A program made the position numbers and the translations under genes. The notes under the pieces were generated by a model. It was given only the letters and a program-made list of their open reading frames with translations. It did no database searches and was not told the DNA's origin. Below are positions 11,298-24,576 of a DNA stretch of 64,000 bases, piece after piece. The DNA is from Strongylocentrotus purpuratus (Eukaryota; Echinodermata; Echinoidea; Camarodonta; Strongylocentrotidae): positions 1,262,001-1,326,000 of the forward strand of contig NW_022145607.1 of NCBI RefSeq assembly GCF_000002235.5, in the 5' to 3' direction. Every line of letters begins with the position of its first letter. The stretch's first letter is position 1.

Positions 11298-13239
11298 TTA
11301 TTATTTATTATTATTCTTCCTCGATTTTGTTCGCAGGATATCTCAAGACTGAATAAAGCCATTGCCATGAAACTTTCAATGATGATAGATCTTAGTCTAA
11401 CTTAGAACTGCGTGACTTTTCAAAGACTCAAAATTATCGTGACGTCATCTAGACGCCATTTTGTTAAAATCAACTTATGATCATATCTTCATAACGGAAA
11501 GCCATTTCTCATTCATATTTGTCATGATCAAAGTCAATATCCGCCCGGTCAATTTGAGGACAATATATGCGCGTAAAAATGCGCGTACGCGTAGGTGCGC
11601 GCGTTTACGCGCGCTTAAAAATTTAAAATGCTCTAAATCATCCCAAAATTTTTTTGCATACGTTTAAGGCCATATAGAGCATTTGACAAAAAATCTCGCT
11701 CACGCGCATGCGCGCGCGTTTTTAGCGCGTACTAGCATTTTGCAACATAGAATCCCAATATTTTCTCCGTCATCGTATTTTGTACATTTTTCCAAGCATT
11801 TTGATAATTTGTTCACCTTTTAATAACGCAATGAGCGTCCGTCAAAGTTGACAGCACGCGCGGATTTGCGTGATCTTTATCCACAATACATGGGCAAAAA
11901 AATGCCTATACAAAATTCATTGTAACTCTTCAGAATAGATAGAAACTCCCAATATTCTTTCATATGTGGATAGATTATGAAATGGAAATATGATTTCATG
12001 TCTCATTTGACTCTCAATTAACTCATAATGTCATCATAATGGCCTCCGAACTCGAAATTTAAATTTGCATATTATGACGGATGCATATTTTTGGAAAATT
12101 GATTGTATCTCTGTAAATATTGCTTTTTTTTCTTTCAAATTTTGATATGTTCTAGCTGAGACAATTTTCTACAAATGCAGTGTACATAATTGTCCAGTTT
12201 GACAAAGGTATCATGGCGTATTTTTGCAATTAAAGGAGGCATGTCAATTTTTCAAATTTTGCGTGTATTGTCTATGGGACATGACTATTTCTCAAAACTG
12301 CATTCTACATTTCCGTCTTTCGCGAGCAACATCTCCGTTTTTTTAACTTTGTTTTCCGTGAGCTTCGGATATGTTGTAGCTGAGACAATGAGCTATCTCC
12401 AATGTGACTTCATTTTTCGATCATATGCCGGGATCATGCTCATATTTTACTTGCAAAGTGGGATTTGATCATTCCATTTTCGTTTACGTGTAATCGCTAT
12501 GAGAAATGTTTTGGTATATGGGTAACGCACTTGACTTCCGACCTTGAGATCCCGGGTTCGAGTCCGGGTGTCTCCAACAATTTTTTCTCCACCTTTTTTT
12601 TTCCTTTTGACCTTTCACTGTACCATCTCCTTTGATTATTTAAACACGTAGAATCGCAAATAATGTAATAAACAACCCTATTTACTTTAGTGTTTCCCTT
12701 TTTTCACTTAATCCATTACTTTTTGCGTGTAATCCCTGTGGGAGATAATTTTTTCTCAAATCTGGATTCTACATTCCTGTCTTTTGCGAGCAATATCGCT
12801 GTTATTTCTGCTTGGATTTTGTGCTATGTGCTATCTAAATCACCCCTCATTTTTTCAATAAGATGTCAGGATCCCGCTCATGATCATGATCTTCATCATG
12901 ATTATCATGATCATCAATATCATAATGATGATAATCATTTATCAATTACATTTTCATTTCTTTGAATAAGATAAAATCGTCAAAATGTGTTCTTCGTGAT
13001 ATAAATTAGAATCAAAGGTGTAACTGGTTACTGCGCAGGGTCAATGGTCATATTTTTTCAATCTATCTTCCCTACATCTATAATGATCAAGGGGACACAA
13101 TTTAAACTTGACATATGGATAGATCTTAATGGATGAAGCATTTCATAAAATAATATGATATCGTATAATGCATTCTTTATTATGTAAACCATTAGCATAC
13201 GTATCACCTAATTCGTCAAAGTGACGAATTAAAGTCTAG
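11298..13239 (+). mobile_element. Array unit 7, Helitron-like
   Basis: 1942 bp. It returns to the ACGTATCACCT type 3' end (CTAG 13236-13239). From about 11850 to its end it is almost identical to 19147-20536 in unit 11. Confidence 0.65.
12502..12575 (+). tRNA. tRNA-like Pol III unit, copy 7, decayed
   Basis: The acceptor start is AGAAATG, the A box reads ATATGGGTAAC, and the T stem has a G opposite G (CCGGG/CCGGG). The B box is intact. T6 at 12581-12586. Probably the weakest RNA of the set, together with copy 10. Confidence 0.4.
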
Positions 13240-15298
13240 TTAGGTGATACGTAACGAAGTCAACGTATCACCTTTTGATTTCGTCAAGATTTTTCTTTAT
13301 TATTATTATTATTATTATTATTTATTTTTATTATTCTTCCTCGAATTTGTTCGCAGGATATCTCAAGACTGAATAAAGCCATTATCATGAAACTTTCAAT
13401 GATGATAGATCTTAGTCTAACTTAGAACTGTGTGACTTTTCAGACAGTCAAGGTCATCGTGACGTCATCCAGGCGCCATTTTGTGAAAATCAACTTATGA
13501 TCATATCTTCATAAAGGAAAGCCATTTTTCATTCATATTTATCATGATTAAACTCAATATCCGTCCGGTCAATTTTAAGTCAATAAATGCGCGCAAAAAT
13601 GCGCGTACGCTTATGTCCGCGCGTTTACGCGCGCGAAAAAAATTAAAATGCTCCAAATCATCCCAATTTTGTTTTACATCCGTTTCAGGCCATATGGAGC
13701 ATTTGATAAAAAAATTACGCACACGCGCATGCGCGCGCATTTTCGCGCGTACTGGCATTTTGCAATATAGAATCGCCGAATTTTTTCTGTCATTATATTT
13801 GATACATTTTTCCAAGCATTTTGATAACTTGTTCACCTTTTAATAACGCAATGAGCGTCCGTCAAAGTTGACAGCACGCGCAGATCTGCGTTATCTTTAT
13901 CCACCATACATTGGCAAAAACATGCCTATACAAAATTCATTGTAACTGTTCAGAATGGATGGGAACTCCCAATATGTTTTCATATTTAGATAGATTATGA
14001 GTTGGAGATATGATTTTATGTCTCATTTGACCCTCAATTAACTCATGATGTCATCATAATGGCCTCCAAACTCAAAATTTCAATTTGCATATTATGACGT
14101 CAGCATATTTTTGGAAAATTAATTGTATCTCTGTAAATATTGATCAATTTTCTTTTAAATTTTGATATGTTCTAGCTGAGACAATTTGCTACAAGTATAG
14201 TTGCCACAATTTTTCATTTTGACTAAGGCATCAAGGCGTACTTTTGCGATTAAAGGAGGCATGTCAATTTTTCACATTTTGCGTGTATTCTCTATGGGAC
14301 ATGACTTTTTCTCAAAACTGGATTCTACACTCCTGTCTTTTGCGAGCGAAATCTCCCATATTTTAGCTTTGTTTTCGCTGAGCTTCGAATATGTTGTAGC
14401 TGAGACAATAAGCTATCACACGGGTGCCTTTTATATTTCGATCAGATGCCGGGATTATGCTCATATTTCACTTGCAAAGTAGGATTTCTGAATTCCATTT
14501 CCCGTTTACGTGTAATCGCTATGGGAGATGTTTTGGTATATCGGTAACGCACTTGACTTCCAACCTCGAGATCCCTGGTTCGATTCCGGGTGTCTCCAAC
14601 ACTTTTTTTTTCACTTTTTTTTCCTTTTGACCTTCACTGTACCATCTCCTTTGATTATTTAAACACGTAGATTCGCAAATAATGTCATAAATAACCCTTT
14701 TTACTTTATTATTACCCTATTTTCACTTAATCCATTACTTTTTGCGTGTAATCCCTATGGGAGATGACTTTTTTTTTCAAATCTGGATTCTACATTCCTG
14801 TCTTTTGCGAGCAATATCGCCGTTATTTCGGCTTGGATTTTGTTGATTTTTGAGTATGTTGTAGCTGAGACTATATGCTATCTAAATCAACCCTCTTTTT
14901 TTTCAATAAGATGTCATGATCGCGCTTATGATCATGATCATGATCATCATGATCATCATTATCATAATGATGATAATCATTTATCAATTACATTTTCATT
15001 TCTTTGAATAAGATAAAAATAGTCAAAAGGTGTTCTTCATGATGTAAATTAGAGTCAAATGTGTAACTGGTTACTGCACAGGGTCAAAGGTCATATATTG
15101 TTTCAATCTATCTTCCCTAGATCCATGATGATCAAGGAGACACAATTTAATCTTGACATATGAATAGATCATAATGGGAGAAGCATATAAATGGGAGAAG
15201 CATTTTACAAAATAATATATCGTGTAATGCATTATTCGCTATGTAAACCACTATCATACGTATCACCTAATTCGTCTAAGTGACGAATTAAAGTCTAG
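13240..15298 (+). mobile_element. Array unit 8, Helitron-like, with 5' inverted repeat
   Basis: 2059 bp. The 5' inverted repeat is at 13242-13273. Nearly all of the unit after the TTA run matches unit 16 with an offset of about 15156 bp. It ends in CTAG at 15295-15298. Confidence 0.65.
14524..14597 (+). tRNA. tRNA-like Pol III unit, copy 8
   Basis: The B box is GGTTCGATTCC, which fits the canonical GGTTCGANTCC as well as the other copies do. The rest is as copy 1. T9 at 14603-14611. Confidence 0.6.
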
Positions 15299-16627
15299 TA
15301 TTTATTTTGTGTCTGTATAGAAGAAATTATTATTATTCTTCCTCAATTTTGTTCGCAGGATATCTCAAGAATGGCTAAAGCCATTATCATGAAACTTGCC
15401 ATGATGATAGATCTTAGTCTAACTTAGAACTGCGTGACTTTTCATAGACTCAACATTATCGTGACGTCATCTAGACGCCATTTTGTAAAAATCAATTTAT
15501 GATCATATCTTCATAACGGAAAGTAATTTTTCATTCATATTTATCATGAATAAGATCAATATCCTTCCGGTCAATTTCAGATCAAAAAACGTGCGAAAAT
15601 CCGCGTGTACGCGTTCGTGCGCGCGTTTACGTGCGCGCACAAATTTAAAATGCTCAAAATCATTCCCAATTTTTTTTGCATACGTTTCAAGCCATATGGA
15701 GCATTTGACAAAAAATCACTCAAACGCGCATGCGCGCGCGTTTTTTGCGCATTCTTGCATTTTGCAACATATAATCGCCAATTTTCTTTGTCATCATGTT
15801 TGGCACATTCTTCCAAGCATTTTGATACCATGTTTACCTCTTTATCACTATTAATAACGGAATGAGCGTCCGTCCAAAATAAATATCCGCGCACGCGAGG
15901 TCATGTATTACATAGCATATATGGGCAAAAATATGCCATAAAAAGTCCATTGGGATGAATAAGGACTGACATCTTGACGTCATCATAATGGCCTTGGAAG
16001 TCAAACTACAAAATTGCATATTATGACGTCATTATATTTATGGAAAATTTAGTGTATTTCTCATAATATTGACTGATTTTCTTCCAAATTTCGGTATCTT
16101 GTAGTTGAGGCAATTGCCTTCAAGGTAAATACACACTACTTTTTATTTCATTGACGTCATCATAGTACAAAATTCAATTAAAGGCCACATTTCAGAATTT
16201 TCTTAATTTGCGTGTTATGCCTAAGGAAGGTGAATTTCGTTCAAATCATGAATCTTCATGACATTGATCTTTGAGCACTATCTAGCTTATTTGTACTCTA
16301 TGTTCTCCCAAATTCTGATACGGTGTAGCTAATAAATTATCTACAATATTGACGTACATCATTTATCATTTCGATGACATCATCATAGTGAAAATTTCAA
16401 TTAAAGGCGACATGTCAGAATTTTCTTAGTTAGCGTGTTAGGCGACTTTTTCTGAAATCCTGATTCTACAAATCTCTATCGAATACCTGAAGGGGGCGCT
16501 ATACCACTCTTAATGATGGTCTTTATCGTATTTATGATCATTATCATTAGATCATCATCGGCACACTTTCATGATAACAAAATAGCACGTATCACCTAAT
16601 TCGTCAAAGTGACGAATTAAAGTCTAG
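15299..16627 (+). mobile_element. Array unit 9, chimeric, lacks the tRNA-like unit
   Basis: 1329 bp. The first ~560 bp are ordinary. From about 15860 the sequence is only distantly related: it keeps TGACGTCA sites, 'CAATTAAAGG' and 'GGTGTAGCTAATAA' motifs in degenerate order, has no tRNA-like segment, and ends in a normal hairpin with CTAG at 16624-16627. Confidence 0.65.
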
Positions 16628-18619
16628 TATTTATTTTGTGTCTGTATAGAAGAAATTATTATTATTCTTCCTCAATTTTGTTCGCAGGATATCTCAAGAA
16701 TGGCAAAAGCCATTATCATGAAACTTGCCATGATGATAGATCTTACTCTAACTTAGAACTGCGTGACTTTTCAAAAACTCAAAGTCATCGTGACGTCATT
16801 CAGGCGCCATTTTGTGAAAATCAACTTATGATCATATCTTCATAACGGAAAAAATTTTCTCATTCATAATTATCACAATTAAGATCAATATCCGTCCGGT
16901 CAATTTCAGATAAAAAAATGTGCGCAAATGCGCGCGTGCGCGCTCGTCCGCGCGTTTACGCGCGCGCAAAAATTTAAAATGCTCTAAATCATCCTAAATT
17001 TTTTTGCATACGTTTCAGGCCAGATAGAGCATTTGATAAAAAATCGCGCTCACGCGCATGCGCGCGCGTTTTTTGCGCGTATTAGCATTTTGCAACATAG
17101 AATCGCCGAATTTTCTATGTCATCATATTTGGCACAATTTCCCAAGCATTTTGATAATTTGTTCACCTTTTATAAACGCAATGAGCGTCCGTCAAAGTTG
17201 ACAGCACGCGCGGATTTGCGTTATCTTTATCCACAATACATGGGCAAAAACATGCCTATATACAATTCATTGTAACTCTTTAGAATAGATAGAAACTCCT
17301 AATATTTTTTCATATTTGGATAGATTATGAGTCGGAAATATGATTTCATGTCTCATTTTATCCTCAATTAATTCATGACGTCATCATAATGGCCTCCAAA
17401 CTCAAAATTTTAATTTGCATATTATGACGTCAGCATATTTTTAGAAAATTGATTGTATCTCTGTAAAAATTGATCAATTTTCTTTCAAATTTTGATATGT
17501 TCTAGCTGAGATAATTTTCTACAAATGCAGTATCCACAATTTTTATTTTTGACAAAAGTATCATGGTGTATTTTTGCGATTAAAGGAGGTATGTCAATTT
17601 TTCACATTTTGCGTGTATTCTCTATGGGACATGACTTTTTCTCAAAACTGGATTCTACACTCCTGTCTTTCGCGAGCAAAATCTCTGTTGTTTTAACTTC
17701 GTTTTCGCTGAGCTTCGGATATGTTGTAGCTGAGACAATGAGCTATCAAAAGTGTTTCCTTTATTTTTCGATTAGATGCCGGAATCAGGCTCATATTTCA
17801 CTTGCAAAGTAGGATTTCAGAATTTCATTTCCCGTTTACGTGTAATCGCTATGGGAGATGTTTTGGTATATCGGTAACGCACTTAACTTCCAACCTCGAG
17901 ATCCCTGGTTCGAGTCCGGGTGTCCCCAACAATTTTTTTGCTTCGTTTTTTTTCCTTTTGACCTTCACTGTACCATCTCCTTTGATTATTTAAACACGTA
18001 GAATCGCAAATAATGTCATAAATAACCCTTTTTACTTTATTATTACCCTATTTTCACTTAATCCATTACTTTTTGCGTGTAATCCCTATGGGAGATGACT
18101 TATTCTCAAATCTGGGGTCTACATTCCTGTCTTTTGCGAGCAATATCACCGTTATTTCTGCTTGGATTTTGTTGATTTTTGAGTATGTTGTAGCTGAGAC
18201 TATATGCTATCTAAATCAACCCTCATTTTTGTAATAAGATGTCATGATCGCGCACATGATCATGATCATCATGATCATCATTATCATAATGATGATAATC
18301 ATTTATCAATTACATTTTCATTTCTTTGAATAAGATAAAATCGTCAAAAGGTGTTCTTCATGATGTAAATTAGAGTCAAATGTGTGACAGGTTACTGCGC
18401 AGGGTCAAAGTTCATATATTGTTTCAATCTATCTTCCCTAGATCCATGATGATCAAGGAGACACAATTTAATCTTGACATATGAATAGATCATAATGGGA
18501 TAAGCATATAAATGGGAGAAGCATTTTACAAAATAATATATCGTGTAATGCATTATTCGTTATGTAAACCATTATCATACGTATCACCTAATTCGTCTAA
18601 GTGACGAATTAAAGTCTCG
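16628..18619 (+). mobile_element. Array unit 10, 3' end CTCG
   Basis: 1992 bp. It is almost identical to unit 13 (offset about 5956). The 3' tetranucleotide is CTCG (18616-18619) instead of CTAG. Confidence 0.65.
17854..17927 (+). tRNA. tRNA-like Pol III unit, copy 9
   Basis: The 3' acceptor strand is TGTCCCC (one mismatch), and the arm reads CTTAA instead of CTTGA. T7 at 17933-17939. Identical in unit 13 and unit 14. Confidence 0.5.
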
Positions 18620-20536
18620 TATTTATTTTGTGTCTGTATAGAAGAAATTATTATTATTCTTCCTCAATTTTGTTCGCAGGGTATCTCAAGAATGGCTTAA
18701 GCTATTATCATGAAACTTGCCATGATGATAGATCTTAGTCTAGCTTAGAACTGCGTGACTTTTCATAGACTCAACGTCATCGTGACGTCATCCAGGTGCC
18801 ATTTTGTGAAAATCAACTTATGATCATATCGTCATAACGGAAAGTTATTTCTCATTCATAATTATCATGATTAAGATCAATATCCGTCCGGTCAATTTTG
18901 GGTCAAAAAAGGTGCGCAAATACGCGCATACACGCGTTCGTCCGCGCGTTTACGTGCGCGCAAAAATTTAAAATGCTCCAAATCATCCCAAATATTGTTT
19001 GCATACTTTTCAGGCCATTTGGAGCATACGCGCATTTTGCAACGTAGAATCGCCGAATTTTCTCTGTTTTCATATTTGGCACATTTTTCAAAGCATTTTG
19101 ATAACTTGTTCACCTTTTAATAACACAATGAGCGTCCGTCAAAGTTGACAGCACGCGCGGATTTGCGTGATCTTTATCCACAATACATGGGCAAAAAAAT
19201 GCCTATACAAAATTCATTGTAACTCTTCAGAATAGATAGAAACTCCCAATATTCTTTCATATGTGGATAGATTATGAAATGGAAATATGATTTCATGTCT
19301 CATTTGACTCTCAATTAACTCATAATGTCATCATAATGGCCTCCGAACTCGAAATTTAAATTTGCATATTATGACGGATGCATATTTTTGGAAAATTGAT
19401 TGTATCTCTGTAAATATTGCTTTTTTTTCTTTCAAATTTTGATATGTTCTAGCTGAGACAATTTTCTACAAATGCAGTGTACATAATTGTCCAGTTTGAC
19501 AAAGGTATCATGGCGTATTTTTGCAATTAAAGGAGGCATGTCAATTTTTCAAATTTTGCGTGTATTGTCTATGGGACATGACTATTTCTCAAAACTGCAT
19601 TCTACATTTCCGTCTTTCGCGAGCAACATCTCCGTTTTTTTAACTTTGTTTTCCGTGAGCTTCGGATATGTTGTAGCTGAGACAATGAGCTATCTCCAAT
19701 GTGACTTCATTTTTCGATCATATGCCGGGATCATGCTCATATTTTACTTGCAAAGTGGGATTTTAGAATTCCATTTTCGTTTACGTGTAATCGCTATGAG
19801 AAATGTTTTGGTATATGGGTAACGCACTTGACTTCCGACCTTGAGATCCCGGGTTCGAGTCCGGGTGTCTCCAACAATTTTTTCTCCACCTTTTTTTTTC
19901 CTTTTGACCTTTCACTGTACCATCTCCTTTGATTATTTAAACACGTAGAATCGCAAATAATGTAATAAACAACCCTATTTACTTTAGTGTTTCCCTTTTT
20001 TCACTTAATCCATTACTTTTTGCGTGTAATCCCTGTGGGAGATAATTTTTTCTCAAATCTGGATTCTACATTCCTGTCTTTTGCGAGCAATATCGCTGTT
20101 ATTTCTGCTTGGATTTTGTGCTATGTGCTATCTAAATCACCCCTCATTTTTTCAATAAGATGTCAGGATCCCGCTCATGATCATGATCTTCATCATGATT
20201 ATCATGATCATCAATATCATAATGATGATAATCATTTATCAATTACATTTTCATTTCTTTGAATAAGATAAAATCGTCAAAATGTGTTCTTCGTGATATA
20301 AATTAGAATCAAAGGTGTAACTGGTTACTGCGCAGGGTCAATGGTCATATTTTTTCAATCTATCTTCCCTACATCTATAATGATCAAGGGGACACAATTT
20401 AAACTTGACATATGGATAGATCTTAATGGATGAAGCATTTCATAAAATAATATGATATCGTATAATGCATTCTTTATTATGTAAACCATTAGCATACGTA
20501 TCACCTAATTCGTCAAAGTGACGAATTAAAGTCTAG
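18620..20536 (+). mobile_element. Array unit 11, recombinant
   Basis: 1917 bp. The left part, to about 19150, matches units 14 and 15. The rest matches unit 7. The switch point lies in the conserved 'GTTGACAGCACGCGCGG' stretch. It ends in CTAG at 20533-20536. Confidence 0.65.
19799..19872 (+). tRNA. tRNA-like Pol III unit, copy 10, decayed
   Basis: Same variants as copy 7, as expected from the block duplication. T6 at 19878-19883. Confidence 0.4.
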
Positions 20537-22583
20537 TTAGGTGATACGTACGTAGACGTATCACCTTTTGATTTCGTCAAGATTTTTATTATTTATTTAT
20601 TTATTATTATTTATTATTATTCTTCCTCGAATTTGTTCGCAGGATATCTCAAGACTGAATAAAGCCATTATCATGAAACTTGCGATGATGATAGATCTTA
20701 GTCTAACTTAGAACTGCGTGACTTTTCAAAGACTCAAAATTATCGTGACGTCATCCAGGCGCCATTTTGTGAAAATCAACTAATGATCATATCTTCATAA
20801 CGGAAAAGTATTTCTCATTCATAATTATCACGATTAAGATAAATATCCGTCCGGTCAAGTTGAGGTCAATAAAAGTGCGCAAATGCGCGCGTGCGCGTTC
20901 GTCCGCGCGTTTACGCGCGCGCAAAAATTTAAAATGCTCCAAATCATCCAAATTTTTTTTTGCATACGTTTCAGGCCATATGGAGCATTTGATAAAAAAA
21001 TTACGCACACGCGCTTGCGCGCGCGTTTTCGCGCGTACTGGCATTTTGCAACATAGAATCGCCGATTTTTTTCTGTCATCATATTCAGTACATTTTTCCA
21101 AGCATTTTGATAATTTGTTCACCTTTTATTAACGCAATGAGCGTCCGTCAAAGTTGACAGCACGCGCGGATTTGCGTTATCTTTATCCACAATACATGGG
21201 CGAAAACATGCCTATATAAAATTCATTGTAACTCTTTAGAATAGATAGAAACTCCTAATATTTTTTCATATTTATATAGATTATGAGTTGGAGATATGAT
21301 TTCATGTCTCATTTTATCCTCAATTAACTCATGACGTCATCATAATGGCCTCCAAACTCAAAATTTTAATTTGCATATTATGACGTCAGCATATTTTTGG
21401 AAAATTGATTGTATCTCTGTAAATATGGATCAATTTTCTTTTTAATTTTGATATGTTCTAGCTGAGACAATTTTCTACAAATGTAGTATTCACAATTTTT
21501 ATTTTTGACAAAAGTATCATGGTGTATTTTTGCGATTAACTGAGGCATGTCAATTTTTCGCATTTTGCGTGTATTCTCTATGGGACATGACTTTTTCTCA
21601 AAACTGGATTCTACACTCCTGTCTTTCGCGAGCAAAATCTCCGTTGTTTTAGCTTTGTTTTCGCTGAGCTTTGGATATGTTGTAGCTGAGACAATGAGCT
21701 ATCAAAAGTGTGCCCTTTATTTTTCGATTAGATGCCAGAATTATGCTCATATTTCACTTGCAAAGTAGGATTTCTGAATTCCATTTCCCGTTTACGTGTA
21801 ATCGCTATGGGAGATGTTTTGGTATATCGGTAACGCACTTGACTTCCAACCTCGAGATCCCTGGTTCGAGTCCGGGTGTCTCCAACACTTTTTTTTCCTT
21901 ACTTTTTTTTCCTTTTGACCTTCACTGTACCATCTCCTTTGATTATTTAAACACGTAGATTCGCAAATAATGTCATAAATAACGCTTTTTACTTTATTAT
22001 TACCCTATTTTTACTTAATCCATTACTTTTTGCGTGTAATCCCTATGGGAGATGACTTTTTCTAAAATCTGGAGTCTACATTCCTGTCTTTTGCGAGCAA
22101 TATCGCCGTTATTTGTGCTTGGATTTTGTTGATTTTTAAGTATGTTGTAGCTGAGACTATATGCTATCTAAATCGACCCTCATTTTTTCAATAAGATGTC
22201 ATGATCGCGCTCATGATCATGATCATGATCATCATGATCATCATTATCATAATGATGATAATCATTTATCAGTTAAATTTTCATTTCTTTGAATAAGATA
22301 AAAATCGTCAAAAGGTGTTCTTCATGATGTAAATTAGAGTCAAATGTGTAACTGGTTACTGCACATGGTCAAAGGTCATATATTGTTTTAGTCTATCTTC
22401 CCTAGATCCATGATGATCAAGGAGACACAAGTTAATCTTGACATATGACTAGATCATAATGGGAGAAGCATATGAATTGGAGAAGCATTTTACAAAATAA
22501 TATATCGTGTAATGCATTATTCGTTATGTAGACCATTATCATACGTATCACCTAATTCGTCTAAGTGACGAATTAAAGTCTAG
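20537..22583 (+). mobile_element. Array unit 12, Helitron-like, with 5' inverted repeat
   Basis: 2047 bp. The 5' inverted repeat at 20539-20565 has a shortened loop compared with unit 3. It ends in CTAG at 22580-22583. Confidence 0.65.
21810..21883 (+). tRNA. tRNA-like Pol III unit, copy 11
   Basis: As copy 1. T8 at 21889-21896. Confidence 0.6.
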
Positions 22584-24576
22584 TATTTATTTTGTGTCTG
22601 TATAGAAGAAATTATTATTATTCTTCCTCAATTTTGTTCGCAGGATATCTCAAGAATGGCAAAAGCCATTATCATGAAACTTGCCATGATGATAGATCTT
22701 ACTCTAACTTAGAACTGCGTGACTTTTCAAAAACTCAAAGTCATCGTGACGTCATTCAGGCGCCATTTTGTGAAAATCAACTTATGATCATATCTTCATA
22801 ACGGAAAAAATTTTCTCATTCATAATTATCACAATTAAGATCAATATCCGTCCGGTCAATTTCAGATAAAAAAATGTGCGCAAATGCGCGCGTGCGCGCT
22901 CGTCCGCGCGTTTACGCGCGCGCAAAAATTTAAAATGCTCTAAATCATCCTAAATTTTTTTGCATACGTTTCAGGCCAGATAGAGCATTTGATAAAAAAT
23001 CGCGCTCACGCGCATGCGCGCGCGTTTTTTGCGCGTATTAGCATTTTGCAACATAGAATCGCCGAATTTTCTATGTCATCATATTTGGCACAATTTCCCA
23101 AGCATTTTGATAATTTGTTCACCTTTTATAAACGCAATGAGCGTCCGTCAAAGTTGACAGCACGCGCGGATTTGCGTTATCTTTATCCACAATACATGGG
23201 CAAAAACATGCCTATATACAATTCATTGTAACTCTTTAGAATAGATAGAAACTCCTAATATTTTTTCATATTTGGATAGATTATGAGTCGGAAATATGAT
23301 TTCATGTCTCATTTTATCCTCAATTAATTCATGACGTCATCATAATGGCCTCCAAACTCAAAATTTTAATTTGCATATTATGACGTCAGCATATTTTTAG
23401 AAAATTGATTGTATCTCTGTAAAAATTGATCAATTTTCTTTCAAATTTTGATATGTTCTAGCTGAGATAATTTTCTACAAATGCAGTATCCACAATTTTT
23501 ATTTTTGACAAAAGTATCATGGTGTATTTTTGCGATTAAAGGAGGTATGTCAATTTTTCACATTTTGCGTGTATTCTCTATGGGACATGACTTTTTCTCA
23601 AAACTGGATTCTACACTCCTGTCTTTCGCGAGCAAAATCTCTCTTGTTTTAACTTCGTTTTCGCTGAGCTTCGGATATGTTGTAGCTGAGACAATGAGCT
23701 ATCAAAAGTGTTCCCTTTATTTTTCGATTAGATGCCGGAATCAGGCTCATATTTCACTTGCAAAGTAGGATTTCAGAATTTCATTTCCCGTTTACGTGTA
23801 ATCGCTATGGGAGATGTTTTGGTATATCGGTAACGCACTTAACTTCCAACCTCGAGATCCCTGGTTCGAGTCCGGGTGTCCCCAACAATTTTTTTGCTTC
23901 GTTTTTTTTTCCTTTTGACCTTCACTGTACCATCTCCTTTGATTATTTAAACACGTAGAATCGCAAATAATGTCATAAATAACCCTTTTTACTTTATTAT
24001 TACCCTATTTTCACTTAATCCATTACTTTTTGCGTGTAATCCCTATGGGAGATGACTTATTCTCAAATCTGGGGTCTACATTCCTGTCTTTTGCGAGCAA
24101 TATCACCGTTATTTCTGCTTGGATTTTGTTGATTTTTGAGTATGTTGTAGCTGAGACTATATGCTATCTAAATCAACCCTCATTTTTGTAATAAGATGTC
24201 ATGATCGCGCACATGATCATGATCATCATGATCATCATTATCATAATGATGATAATCATTTATCAATTACATTTTCATTTCTTTGAATAAGATAAAATCG
24301 TCAAAAGGTGTTCTTCATGATGTAAATTAGAGTCAAATGTGTGACAGGTTACTGCGCAGGGTCAAAGTTCATATATTGTTTCAATCTATCTTCCCTAGAT
24401 CCATGATGATCAAGGAGACACAATTTAATCTTGACATATGAATAGATCATAATGGGATAAGCATATAAATGGGAGAAGCATTTTACAAAATAATATATCG
24501 TGTAATGCATTATTCGTTATGTAAACCATTATCATACGTATCACCTAATTCGTCTAAGTGACGAATTAAAGTCTCG
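22584..24576 (+). mobile_element. Array unit 13, duplicate of unit 10
   Basis: 1993 bp. It differs from unit 10 by few substitutions and shares its CTCG end (24573-24576). Confidence 0.65.
23810..23883 (+). tRNA. tRNA-like Pol III unit, copy 12
   Basis: Duplicate of copy 9, with the CTTAA and TGTCCCC variants. T7 at 23889-23895. Confidence 0.5.
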
